Below are positions 1-9,939 of a stretch of DNA of 18,986 bases, piece after piece. The DNA comes from Spirogloea muscicola (Eukaryota > Streptophyta > Zygnematophyceae > Spirogloeales > Spirogloeaceae): the NCBI GenBank assembly GCA_009602725.1, contig WELB01000095.1:384402-403387 (forward strand), in the 5' to 3' direction. Numbering within the stretch: the first letter of the stretch is position 1; the number at the start of each line of letters is the position of its first letter. The position numbers were made by a program, and so were the translations under genes. The notes under the pieces were generated by a model that was given only the letters and a program-made list of their open reading frames with translations, was not told the origin of the DNA and did no database searches.

Positions 1-200
1 CCCCCACCCCCCTTCCTGCGTTTGGGGTAAAGGGATCTTCGCCTTCCTCGCCCACTTTGTTCCATCAGTGAGACTGGACGAGGCGAGCTCTGCTTGCACG
101 CCCCAGAATCTCTCCTCCTCACACCCCCTCCCTTCTCCTTCCCCATCCCCTTTCGTCTTACCTTCCTCTCATCCTCCCTCGTCTCCTCGGCCTGCTCCAG
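1..200 (+). other. Intron end upstream of the first visible ferroportin exon
   Basis: No coding segment is recognisable here. The stretch from about 100 to 198 is strongly pyrimidine-rich and ends in CTCCAG, which fits the 3' end of an intron feeding the exon at 201. The N-terminal ferroportin exons should therefore lie left of the window. Confidence 0.5.
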
Positions 201-2584
201 CTGGTAATATTCCTGGCAGGCCCCTGGGTGGGTGACCTCATGGATCGCACGCCTCGCGTTCTCGCCTTCAATGCCCTCTGCCTCGTTCAGGTACTGTAGC
301 TGCACGCCAGCCCTTTTCTCCTCACTCTCTTTAGCCCGCCGCAATGGACGTTCCTCTTAATATCCTGCACTTTGTTGCACTGTTAGTGGCTGTGAAGTGA
401 CTGCCTACGCATGTACAGACGCTGGCGATGCTCGCGTCCGTGGCGGCCAGCATCTTTGCACTACAACCAGGCGCGGTGAGCGCGACTGCGAGCCCCATGG
501 TGCTGCTTCGTGCCCCGTGGTTTGTGACACTCGTACTCGCGGGAGCTGCGGAGCGCATGTGCGGTCTGGCCGGTGGCGTGGCCTTTGAGCGCGACTGGGT
601 GGTGCAGGTCCGCACTGCCCTCACTCCTCCACCCCTCACTTGCGGAGTGCAGCGCAGGCGCTCCTTCCTCGATCTCAGGAAGATCTGACGGGGCACTGAG
701 CACTGCCTCTGCTGCCTATGCAGCTGGCTGGTCAAAACCGTCCCATCGCACTGGCCAAGGCCAATGCTGTGCTCCGGCGTGTGGACCTCATCTGCGAGGT
801 TCCTATCTCCGTCCTTTCTCCTCCTCCCTGCAGATGTCTGGGACTGTCCTGGCCTACTTCTACCTAGCCTGGTACGGCATTGCTCCTGCTTCTGACTGCT
901 CGCTTTGCTCTCCTGCCTTGTGCCTACGGAGTTTGCTTATGTTGTTGGGCTTGGGCTGGTGAACACAGATTACAGGGCCAATGGTCTTTGGGTGGCTGCT
1001 CTCGACACAAAGCCCAGCCTTTGGCATGCACGTGGCCGCCGCGATCATGTGCATCTCGTTGCCAGTACTGGTAAGTGATTACTGAGACCAGCGTCAGCAG
1101 CTGCTGCAAGACTTGTGAAACAGGCACAAGGTCGCAAGACCTGATGTGAGCGGCAGCTCCTCTGTGCTCTGTTGCTTGTGTGCAGTTCGTGTTGGTGCAC
1201 CTGACGGACAAGTGGAGTAGCGGGGTGCTGAGCCGCCCAAAGCATGTGGTGCCGGCAGCCGTGGGCGTCAGCAGCAGCAGTGGCAATGGCGCAGCAGCTG
1301 CCTGTGAGATCCACAGCGAGAGCAGAGTTGCCAACCTACCCGTGCGCTTGTGTGCATGTCCAAAGAGTTGGCACAGCTGAGCAGTCGCGTATACAGCAGC
1401 TCTTACTCCTTCCCCACTTTGTCTTTCGAAGGCCTACACTATATCTTGCTTCCTTGCTCACTTCGTGAAACCTGCAATTGCAGCAGCGTCCCTGCCGCCA
1501 GCGTTGGGCAGGCTAGAGGTCGTGGTGCGGGGCTGGCGGGAGTACCTCTCGCAGCCCGTGCTGCCAGCATCGCTTGCCTATGCCCTGCTCTTTTTCAACT
1601 GCGTTCTTTCGCCAGGCGGCCTTATGACATCCTTCCTTACACAGCGTGGTGCGCGCCACTGTCTGCCCAAGCCCTGCAAATGGCCTGCGCTGAATGTTTG
1701 GTCAGGTACAATTGTGAAGGTTTGTCATTCTTGAAGATTTGTTGGATCAATGGTTGTGGTCCTGATAGTTACATACTTGGAAGCGGCAGGTGTAAGCGCA
1801 GCATGGATTGGCGCTTTCCGGGGAGCATGCGCAACCGCTGGGTTCGCAGCCACACTCATGTCCACGTCGCTGATTGCCCGCCTTGGCCTGCTACAGGTGA
1901 TTTTCTTATCCTTAGACCATACATGGTTGAGACATGTATATGATATTAGTAGCGAGCTTGCTGACTGGCATTTGGCATTCTGCCTGGGCAAGCAGGCTGG
2001 GGCTGTGTCACTGCTATTCCAGGCAGGGACCTTGGCCCTGGCGACGGTGGTTTTCCTCATCGCACAGCCCGGCCAGATGGGCGCATTGCTCATTTTCCTC
2101 GCTCTCGTGGTAATGCTCACTGTCAGGATTGCAAGCTGACCTTTTTGAAGCTTGGCATGCATGTGCAAGGATTTTCATTATTGGTGACTTCAGCATCACT
2201 GAGGTTGCTGAGCAAGCCTGCTAGGTCTGACATCTTAATAATGCCCTGCAGGTGCTGTCAAGGATAGGCGTTTGGACGTACGATGTTGTGGATGCACAGA
2301 TTTTCCAGACGGCCATTCCAGCGTCACAGGCCAATATTGTCGGCACCACAGAGTTGGCGCTTGCAAGCTTGGCGGAGGTTGTGATGCTTGGTGTTGCCAT
2401 AGTCGCCAACAGCTCGTCGTCGTTTGGCAGCCTGGCGCTCCTGTCATGTGGCTCAGTTTTTGCTTCCGCCGCATTGTACTGCTGGTGGCTCGCCAACCCG
2501 ACCCCAGCTCAGCGCCGATTGTTCCCCAGCGACTTTCGGCAGCTTGGATCAGCAGGCATGACCAGTAAAGAAGAGCTCATGTGA
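201..2584 (+). CDS. IREG: Ferroportin / IREG-type iron exporter (SLC40 family), 5'-partial, multi-exon
   Basis: Multi-pass membrane transporter expected to export ferrous iron or related metals from the cytosol. Exons read by eye: 201-290, 419-607, 724-798, a short uncertain one from 834, about 969/976-1070, 1186-1303, 1484-1645, 1790-1896, 1996-2109 and 2252-2584 (TGA stop). Apart from the 834 exon, phases agree across junctions. Family signatures in order: [13 protein letters not shown] (early loop), [69 protein letters not shown], and [13 protein letters not shown] followed by [12 protein letters not shown]. The last blocks resemble plant IREG proteins more than animal ferroportin. The first helices are missing because the gene runs off the left edge. 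The exon at 834 does not join in phase with the next one using a standard GT donor; a GC donor, another junction or a small lesion is possible. Subcellular site (plasma membrane, vacuole or plastid) cannot be told. Confidence 0.88.
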
Positions 2585-3095
2585 AGGAGTGTGCTTTCAC
2601 GGGCATCTCCCAACACCTGTGGCCATCTTGCTCTCTTAGTCACAAGATTGCTTCTGCAGCTTGAGGTGATGGCTCAGTGGTGTGTGTTGTGTCGAGTAAC
2701 CAGTAGCAACACTATTTGACACTCTTATTATTCTTGCACTCAGACCCGAGTGCGACATTGTCCAGACGATGCGCATCAGAGACCAGACAGTGCTTTTCAA
2801 AGTTGTGTTGACTTCGGGAGCCTGCATCGTCGCAGCCTACCCTCCAGAATCTGCAGGGCGAGGTTTTCCAGGTCCACGCTCCATGGTCTGCGTGTCAGGC
2901 GCACCCGCGGGTTGGACACTGCGCGGCTGGCCCTCCATGGCGTTGGGCATGATCTGACAAGGGGCCCGGTCCGCTCGAGCCCTGTAGCTCTCGCTGAGCA
3001 AGCAGGACGGCGAGCTGCAATGGTTGGGAGAGAAAAGAGAGCGCTTTGGGAGGAAAAGGGGTGTGGCGAGTGAAAGACGGCCAGAATGCCCGATA
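2585..3095. other. Spacer downstream of ferroportin
   Basis: 3' untranslated and intergenic DNA. Short open frames occur (for example 2769-2957, + strand) but show no family resemblance and do not continue ferroportin. I found no TGTAA polyadenylation signal of the green-algal type between 2585 and 3095. Confidence 0.5.
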
Positions 3096-3098
3096 ACA

Positions 3099-3246
3099 AA
3101 GGGCCAATTCACACAGGGGAACAGACGGACGCAGTTGGCCTCGAGTTGACCTGGAATTGGCAAGGGTTTTGACCCCAAGCGCTCCCATAAAGCGCGCGAC
3201 ACGTACCCCTCGGCGCGTCCGTCCGTCCCCGGTGTGAATTGGCCTT
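3099..3246. mobile_element. MITE-like non-autonomous DNA transposon with about 32-bp terminal inverted repeats
   Basis: The left end begins AAGGGCCAATTCACAC and the right end finishes GTGTGAATTGGCCTT. The match continues inward through a GGGGA-type core to ACGGACGC (left) and GCGTCCGT (right), about 32 bp with one indel and a few mismatches. The trinucleotide ACA lies directly outside both ends (3096-3098 and 3247-3249), which fits a 3-bp target-site duplication. Total length is 148 bp with no coding capacity. A 3-bp duplication and a GGGCC-type end are reminiscent of PIF/Harbinger-derived MITEs, but the family cannot be assigned from one copy. Confidence 0.75.
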
Positions 3247-3249
3247 ACA

Positions 3250-3404
3250 GGTTGAGGAAGAAAGTGGCTGTCACCAAGGGGGCGGAGGGCTGCGAAAAGC
3301 CAGACCTGGCATGGCTTTACAAAGTCCGAAGAGAGAAGGCGCGCGGTGCGCATGAAATTGAAAGGGAGGCCAACTCTAGCCTTACAAATGTCCTGTTAAC
3401 TGGG
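3250..3404 (-). repeat. Fragment of retroelement 3' tail (modules B and A)
   Basis: Read on the minus strand, 3404 down to about 3321 carries module B (AACAGGACATTTGT, then TTGGCCTCC, then ATGCGCACCGCGCGCC). It is followed by a module-A-like block around 3280-3305 (GGCTTTTCGCAGCCC, then CCACTTTC). The same two blocks occur in the retroelement pile at 14769-14970. The fragment abuts the MITE and lies about 200 bp upstream of the methyltransferase reading frame. Confidence 0.65.
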
Positions 3405-3604
3405 TCCGAAGGGATCTGTTTCTTGTGCCCACCTGGATGAGCACACCTGGACCTGGGTTGCCGCCTGCATACCGACCCGCTCAGTGGGCGCGATCGAGGG
3501 CCAAGCCTCGGCCCCTCGGGACCTCCGCTCTTGTCACCCCGAGCGGTCCTTGACCGTCGGATCGCGGTGCATGCCGCGGGGCGGGCCTGGGGGATGCCCG
3601 CCAA
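3405..3604 (+). other. Presumed promoter and 5' leader of the SABATH gene
   Basis: GC-rich stretch between the retroelement-tail fragment and the first ATG of the methyltransferase frame. No TATA box or other recognisable core promoter element was seen. Confidence 0.35.
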
Positions 3605-6600
3605 GTGGCATTGGCGGGCAAGTCACTCCCCGCGCTGCCTCGTGTCGGAGCCCGGCGGTGCAGCGCGGGCGCCGCGGCGGCGGCGGCGGCGGCGGCCGCG
3701 GCGGGCTCAGCGGCTGCTGCGGCAGTTGCTGCGCCGTCGAGCTCGGGGACCAGCCGCTTGCTTTCTGTCTTGGACGGGCTTCGCAGGCGCGGGCCGCTGA
3801 CAGCGCAGTTGGCGCCGATGTCCGCAAAAGCAGCCATGCGGCCTATGGCAGCCGGCGACGGCGAACACAGCTACGACAGCCAGTCCTACCTCCAGGCAGC
3901 CATCTTCGCTGTGAGCCCCTACAAGAACAACGCGTGCCTGGCTGAGATGACCTTGGTCTTGAGCTCGATCGAGCTTCTCCTGTGCCGGGATCAGAGCAGC
4001 TAGTTGCTGCTGCTGTTACTGACTTCCGTTCTTCTCTTCTATTGTTGCTTCCTCGATTCGTAGAGTCAAAGGCAACTCTCAGGTGGCGGCACTGCAGCTG
4101 CAAGAAATCACTGGCTGAAAGGTGCTCCAATTGTTATGAGTTGGTTGCCTTGGCAGGAGGCAAAACCCATGCTTCTCGAGCACATCGCCAACGCTGGGGC
4201 GCTTCAGGAGGCTGGTGGTGTCTTTAATATTGCTGATCTTGGATGCTCCACGGGTCAGCCACCTTCTCACGCACGGGATAGAGCCCCCCCGGCTAGATCA
4301 GCTAATCAGGTTTGGTTGGATGTAGCATCTGTAAGCCGTTGTTCTGAAAGCAAGGCAAACTTATCTCAGGCTGCGCCCAGCACTACCTTGAGGAGACATG
4401 GTCTTTTGCAGCCAGAACCAACTTCGACCAAGCTCTGCGACTGTAGAAGACATCTAAGCTGACCGATAACCGTAGGATATTGGTATGACTAAACTATCAT
4501 GGCCTTCCCTGGACCCCTATCTCACATGCTTATTGCCGAATACATATGACTTGAGACAACACATCTCTTTTACATACCAATTTTCTGCAATAAATTGCAG
4601 GCAGGAACTCTGTACAGCAGATGACAAGCATCGTCTCGGAAGTGAGACGACTGTTGTTCGATAGTGAAAAGGAGTGCTTCGTCTACTTTTCGGATTTGCC
4701 AGACAACGACTTTAATCTGCTTCTGCGGCGATTATTCAACCAGGAGTCCGGCAGGCCCGCATATTTTGCAGCGGCAGTTCCAGGTCAGCGATGTTTCCTT
4801 GCTAACAAAGAGCCCCACTTGCACCTGCAAATTCGTATTCATCCAAATATCCAGATGAGCTTAGCTTGCTTGGAAAGCATGATGTGCCGAGCGTGAGCAT
4901 TTCAATCAGGATGATTGCTTTCTGAAATGTATCGTCAACCGTAAATGCACAAACGTGCACAGACATGCGGAGGTAATCAACTTTGGGCCTTGGCCTTTGA
5001 CAGGCTCTTTCTACAACAGGCTCTTTCCAGTTGCGTCCCTGCACGTGGTTACCTGCACACTTGCTATGCACTTTCTGTCTCAAGATCCGTGTGCTGCCAC
5101 GGAAGCAGGCATGCAGCTTGTTACCGAGCTTACAAGCATGGTCTTACCAGTCAAGTAGCTTCCCTGACAGTCAGTGCATGAGTCCATGGCGACCTTCACT
5201 GTACGTTATCATGATACAGCTTACTCCAATGAGCTGCCAGCAGTTCTGCTCACATCAAAGAAAATAATATATGAGAGAGTAGTAAAGAGAACGTGCACTA
5301 GTGGCCGGCCACCTTACTTGAGATGTGCAAGTATTCATTAATTTACTTACGAACACCTTGTCTTTCCTGACCTATAACTACTCACAGATCCACGCTGTGG
5401 CCTTCAGGTGATCCAAAGATCGTCAATGCTAGCAGCACCTGGTACGCGCGAGACATGTCAGGTGCCATATTTTCTGCGTACCAGGTAAGCTGGTGTTAAG
5501 TTTATCCATTAATCTTCTCTGAGGCCACATCTGTAATGCGCCTGTTGAGTCAGGCAATTAGTATGGCATCAAGCTTGAAACCAAGTCACATACATTTGCC
5601 GGAGGCGTCATCAGTCAAGCGCACTCTTCATTGTGTGATCGATCTTCCTTTCTTTCATTGCCACAGGCACAAGCGAAGAGGGACCTAGAATGCTTCTTGA
5701 GCTGTCGTGCCGAGGAGATTAGACAAGGAGGGCTGCTTTGGATGATCACTGCGGGCGGTCCAGAGCCAGATCATGACAAGAAATCCAGAGAATATACCTC
5801 GGTTCCTGCAGCAGAAGGAGAAATGGACAAAGCAGAAGTAGCAAGCAGAAATTGGTTTGACCTTATGAATGAAGCATGGAAGCAGCTCATGGCTGAGGGG
5901 GCTGCCCCGGCCGAGTCTATGGCTTCCTTCAATATCCCTTTGTATGGCCGTAGCGAGTCTGACTTCCATGAAGTGATTGAGAACCTGCCAGGCAAACCAT
6001 TTGCGATCAGCTTGTTGAAGGTACGTGTTGCCATTGAGACATTGATCATGAGTACTCCTTCGTTGACACAATTAGGCCACGTTACCAATTGCGCAGAGTT
6101 GATTGCAGTCCTATAATCAGCAATACTCTGATTTGAACACTGTTGTGCAGAGAATGGGGGTCACACCGCCACAAGAATGGCAGCCATCACCGTCGCAAAG
6201 GTCAGTCGTCACCTATGAAACTAAGCACACATGCATACACCTATTACCCAACATGAGAAGCTTTGGCTGGTGACAAATGCCTCCACGGAAACATCACACT
6301 CAATTCGACTTGTTTAATAGATGCATCAGCAGCCGCTTTAGCCCCCTGATTGAGTTGGCCATGAGAAGCCCAACCTAATCTACAGTGACTAATTAGGAGT
6401 CTTCCTTGCAAGATACGCAGTCGTCCCGTGGTGGCAAAGCACATAGTAACTGCCTTCACAGTGATCCTGGGGCCACTTCTGACCGAGAGATTTGGCAAGG
6501 GCTTCTTGGATCAACTTGCTCATCGGATGGAGCGTTTGATTTTGCAAGACTTCGAGTGCTACGCTACCTCCCCATTGCCAGCAATTGTCTGCCTGGCACT

Positions 6601-6613
6601 TATCCGTAGGTGA
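3605..6613 (+). CDS. SABATH-family SAM-dependent carboxyl methyltransferase, eight exons
   Basis: Predicted to transfer methyl from SAM to the carboxyl group of a small acid (salicylate, jasmonate, indole-acetate or similar); the substrate cannot be fixed. Exons: 3605-3910, 4157-4253, 4601-4783, 5004-5090, 5408-5484, 5667-6020, 6151-6200, 6397-6613 (TGA). The sum is 1371 nt with matching phases, giving 456 aa. Signatures in order: GDGEHSYDSQSYLQ (N-terminal SABATH motif with the carboxylate-binding Gln), NIADLGCSTG (SAM motif I), DLPDNDFN, VPGSFYNRLFP, LAMHFLSQ, FLSCRAEEIRQGGLL, and a C-terminal block with GPLLTERFGKGFLDQLAHR ending in IRR. Where plant salicylate enzymes have Met-Trp before LSQ, this protein has His-Phe. 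Starting at the ATG at 3818 would give 385 aa, nearer the family norm. The upstream 71 codons are alanine-rich (GCG repeat at about 3669-3706) and could be a plastid transit peptide or 5' leader. The 5090 donor is the weakest junction. Confidence 0.87.
3669..3706 (+). repeat. GCG/GGC trinucleotide repeat encoding poly-alanine
   Basis: Imperfect run of GCG/GGC triplets. In the frame of the methyltransferase it encodes an alanine tract with a few glycines in the possible N-terminal extension. It is likely length-variable. Confidence 0.7.
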
Positions 6614-7364
6614 AGATTCTGGCCAATACTAGTAAATGATCACATTTTCTGCCAAATCATATCCACGTACTTGGGAGTTGATATAGCTATTTGGGCACCA
6701 TATTGAGTTGGAACCTTCGGCCTACTTCTTGAGGCACTTGCAGCAGAGAATGAGGTCTAAAGTTCGGAAAATCAACTGTCCTTTCTATCTGCAAAGTGTG
6801 CTCGTTTTGCAACGCACTCGCTTGCAACAGCCAATTTCAGATGACTGTATGCTGCCAGCTTGACTACTTGTAGCTCAGATTGTTCTGGCTATGTTACTAG
6901 GTGCGATAGCTGGGTGCAGCAAACTTGGTCATCGAGTTGCTCCACCACGAGCTTTAAAGAATGATGGCAAATGCGCCCATTGACACTACTCTGACGTACT
7001 TTACAACGTACAGCTCCGAGTGTGTCAAGCTGGTTCCACGAGAGCCCAACACCAAAGTCAGGGGCGCACAATGTTGCGCATCCTGCTTCCGGCTTCTCGC
7101 AAACAGGCCACCAGAGCAGATGCGCTTGCTTTGTCAGTCAAGGAGCCCCGAGGAGGCTGTCATACCAGCCAATGTGGTCAGCTAAATCTACCTTAAGCTG
7201 TCTAATTACTGTAATAAACGTTGGGGCCAACGGGACCCATTTCCGTTTGGGCCTAAAGTCGATGTGATCGGTACTCAAAAATACGTTTGAAGGACACGCT
7301 GCTCAAGATTACAGCTTGTGCAATGTGTCCAGCACGTATTTATGACGCAGCTTGATGTGGGCTG
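6614..7364. other. 3' untranslated and intergenic region of the SABATH gene
   Basis: No gene recognised. A 74-codon open frame (6961-7185, + strand) has no family resemblance. The only strong landmark is the combined polyadenylation-type motif at 7210-7218. Confidence 0.45.
7210..7218 (+). promoter_or_regulatory. Candidate polyadenylation signal TGTAATAAA
   Basis: The overlapping motif contains both TGTAA (the usual signal in chlorophyte algae) and AATAAA. It lies about 600 nt after the methyltransferase stop codon and is the first TGTAA I found downstream of it. A 3' UTR of that length would be long, so this is tentative. Confidence 0.35.
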
Positions 7365-8205
7365 TTACTCCTGTGACGGCCAATCCCAACTGGACATGTG
7401 CACCGCACCCTCCAGATCTGGCTCTCGGTTCCGTATTGTGCTGTAGCAGAGAGGCGGGAAGTGATTTGCGCAGTTGCTCTTGGCCAGCAGCCCCCAGCCG
7501 CACATCCCGGCAGCAACAGTCGTATAAGCAGAGTCGAATGCGGCCAGCCACCATGTGTCCTTATTGCCAAAGTGTGTGCAGTCAGGGCGCTTCTCCCCCT
7601 CAAAGTGGAATCCATGCATGTCCATCTGGTGAAAGATTGGCTGCACAGGCACCTGCTTTGCGGCTGCCACCTCCCACAAGACGTCGTTTATCCACTGAAC
7701 TCGCTCCAAGCAATGAAGAATGTTGGTCAGCAACAATGATACACTTTTGTGGTATCAGCTTGATTCACGTTGCCTCCACAACAGGACATACAGCTAAGAC
7801 CGTCTCTTAGCAGATTGTGTACTAAGTTTGGTACCTCCTTACGATACATTCTTATAATGACTGGGTTTGTGAGCTATCATCCACACCTAGCTCTATTGAG
7901 CATTAGTTGGGCTGTGCGTGGCAGCTGTTTTGCAGGACAAGGAGCAGAGCTTGCCTGGTGCACCCGAGGTGCGGGGTGGCAAATTTTTATGATCGCCTGG
8001 GAAACATTCTCAGGGAAGCCGCCTGGAACCGGGTAGATCCCATTGCCATTGAGGTTGTAAAAGTGTTGCGGCAAGACCTCCCGGAAGAAGCCTATGTGAC
8101 CCTTCTTCTTGTTGAACTTGGCGAGATAGTCGGCCCCGCTGTTCATGTCGTGACGCAGTCCCTTCACGCGCCTGTTATTGTAGTACATCAGTTTATCGAC
8201 TTCAT
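7365..8205 (-). pseudogene. 5'-truncated PC-esterase (TBL-like) pseudogene
   Basis: Minus-strand sequence closely parallels the last exon of the PC-esterase gene at 16297-17073. Shared blocks are VKGLRHDM, FREVLPQHFYNLNGNGIYP, ICHPAPRVHQAS, VLWEVAAAKQVPVQ, IFHQMDMHGFH, PDCTHFGNKDTWW and the end GAVHMSSWDWPSQE-stop. The catalytic Asp and His of the DCTH motif are present (7581-7583 and 7572-7574). The two halves are in different frames, with decayed or intron-like sequence between about 7737 and 7900. No GDS exon exists upstream: similarity to the other copy ends near 8205, where a retroelement 3' end begins. The GLHYH segment is altered here (LMYYNN). It is therefore most likely a dead paralogue; a rearranged gene using distant exons cannot be excluded. 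Confidence 0.75.
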
Positions 8206-8209
8206 CTCG

Positions 8210-8570
8210 CATCGACGCCCTCGCGCACGACACCGCCCCAAGCCCGTTCACCGACCAGCCGTCGTGTGGCTGGCCAATGGCCACCCACCAGTACCTGACA
8301 CATGGTCGGAATAAGGATCCTTCGTCGATGGTACCACCGGCCGCTTGGCCCCCACTCTGCGTGTACTGAGCTTCCCTCTGCATCGTCTTGTGTTCTGTAA
8401 TGTAGTCCTTTTCTGGCTTCTCTTTCTTTGGCTTTTGGACATTGTCCATACTTTTTGGGCTGGCTTTGCCAGCCCCTTTTCCCTATGGGCGAGCACTTTC
8501 TGCTCGCTTTGCGCCTTGTCATGCTACAGGGCGTCGACTGCCATAATAACGTCGATAAGACAGATTGTAG
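8210..8570 (+). mobile_element. 3' end of the non-LTR retroelement family (truncated copy)
   Basis: The frame ending in APTLRVY-stop, then GTACTGAGCTTCCCT (8365-8379), matches the end of the long copy at 14091-14106. It is followed by TTTTGGACATTGTCCA, a perfect 8-bp stem GGGCTGGC/GCCAGCCC with a TTT loop (8457-8475), and CTATGGGCGAGCACTTTC. The upstream boundary (about 8210) is where similarity to the PC-esterase copy stops. No poly(A) tail follows the shared part. Confidence 0.75.
8436..8475 (+). repeat. Two adjacent conserved hairpins in the retroelement tail
   Basis: TGGAC-ATT-GTCCA (8436-8448), then GGGCTGGC-TTT-GCCAGCCC (8457-8475). The same pair, with the same loops and order, recurs at 14169-14208. 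Confidence 0.8.
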
Positions 8571-9049
8571 CAACTGAATGACGTGTCAGAGGTTCTACGT
8601 GGCAGGCAGAGCACGAAACAAAGTGTAGGAGGAAATCAGCGCAATGTTGAGTTGATAGCTTGTACAGGTATCACCAAGCAACACACATGCACATAGAGTA
8701 AAACAGTAATAGCAGATGACACGGTGCATATGATCAAGAACTTCTGTTGAATGAATCTCTTTACCCCTCCCCCCCCAATCTCCCACCCCCAACTGCAAGT
8801 CGTGGCTTGGGCTGAGGAGTTGGGTCTGCACCCGGGAATTTTGAAATCAGTAATCTGTAGGTGTACTGGTTGCAGCGGTGTCAGTCAATGAATATGCCAC
8901 CCTCTATTGCAAATAGGAACAAGACCATAACTGCAGCCCCTCGACGCATAATTCGCATGACAAGTGCATGGCTGTTGTGTACGATCAATAGTAGAGTCAA
9001 CGTCGTAGTAAGAAGATGACACCGGGAAACATTCTATATATTGTCAGCA
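8571..9049. other. Unassigned spacer
   Basis: No gene recognised on either strand. It contains a run of C (about 8766-8777), which read on the minus strand is a G-rich tract downstream of the gypsy integrase. That could be a remnant polypurine tract, but no LTR border was found next to it. Confidence 0.4.
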
Positions 9050-9925
9050 ATATTCCTGCCACAGTACCCTTGAAGGCGAATCACGCCTGAAGAGCTCTGA
9101 CCAACAACCATCATATGGAGATGCGTCCACCTGGAGATGCATCCAAGCAATCTTGAGTGTTGACCTTAAGGTGAACGTAGTCACTCACGTCAAGTGTCGA
9201 AATTTTGGCTTGTACCACCCGCTATGATTGGTGGCATATCGTTGCATATCACGAAGTTGAGCAATGAGCAAGTCGTCCAATGCATATGTTTCCTCAACAT
9301 ACTATCACGCTCATCAAAATTGCGCAGCCACATGTTGGGATATTCAAGGTTTAAGGTTTTTTGTATCCAAAGCATGGAGACCAATAGGAATGAGTGTTGC
9401 TGTCCATATATTAGAAATCCCGGACTACTAGCAGACGAAGATGTTTGCTTTGACATTCTGTGAACCATGATAGTCCATGCTAAGTTCTGTCCCACCTTTC
9501 CATGCCTTTGCGAAGTACAGTACTTGGGCAGACCACGTTTGATGGTCTGTACCACACGTTCTGCTAACACATCGGCCTGTGGATGGTCACGTGAAAGGAC
9601 TCGGTGGTCAAGAAAGGTCTGATCAAGCAAACGCTGGAAACAACCCTGGAGTTAAGCTCCTTGATTAGTGAGTACTTCCGCGCAAGCTTTGGATCGGGAC
9701 AAGACCAGCTCTGAATCGGGACAACACCTGTTCCAAGTAAGCTTCAGCAACATAAGCATAACACACCCCAGGGATGATTGATACTTCAACCCATTTGGAG
9801 AACTATTTCATCATGATGATTACATAAGATTGCTGAGTACCCCTACGCAGAGGACCAGCTAAATCAGTCTCCACCTTCATATGCTCGGGGGGATACCCCA
9901 TCTCTCCTGCCCACACACATCAGTG
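9050..9925 (-). mobile_element. Inactivated Ty3/gypsy integrase fragment
   Basis: Read on the minus strand, the integrase core is clear: HMKVETDLAGPL (first catalytic Asp, 9863-9865), FSKWVEV, AEVLTNQGA, then FLDHRVLSRDHPQAD and LAERVVQTIKRGL (catalytic Glu, 9559-9561). Farther on come RYATNHSGWYKPKFR and DYVHLKVNTQDCLDASPGGR of the C-terminal region. The second catalytic position is Asn (9664-9666) instead of Asp; its 35-residue offset to the Glu matches DD35E integrases. Stops interrupt the frame at 9803-9805 (TAG) and 9652-9654 (TAA). A tandem duplication with a 22-bp offset (ATCGGGACAA at 9693 and 9715) shifts the frame. No reverse transcriptase, gag or LTR was recognised. It is a decayed remnant. 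Confidence 0.82.
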
Positions 9926-9939
9926 CTACTAAGACTCGC

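Noticed and set aside
1350-1943. 197-codon plus-strand open frame within ferroportin
   Set aside because: It crosses ferroportin introns in another frame; the ferroportin exons at 1484-1645 and 1790-1896 explain the region.
2740-2940. Possible extra exon or small gene after ferroportin (frame from 2769)
   Set aside because: An acceptor-like CAG precedes it, but the peptide has no similarity to ferroportin or other families and ferroportin already ends in a stop at 2582-2584.
3481-3837. Ala- and Arg-rich open frames on both strands around the GCG repeat
   Set aside because: Produced by the trinucleotide repeat; only the frame leading into the SABATH N-terminal motif is supported.
5301-5312. 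12-bp palindrome GTGGCCGGCCAC in a SABATH intron
   Set aside because: Single occurrence, no partner or context suggesting function.
6961-7267. Small plus-strand open frames after the SABATH gene
   Set aside because: Lengths are those expected by chance and no motif is present.
8760-8800. Polypurine tract and LTR border of the gypsy element
   Set aside because: A G-rich run exists on the minus strand, but no TG...CA-bounded repeat was seen twice, so an LTR is unsupported.
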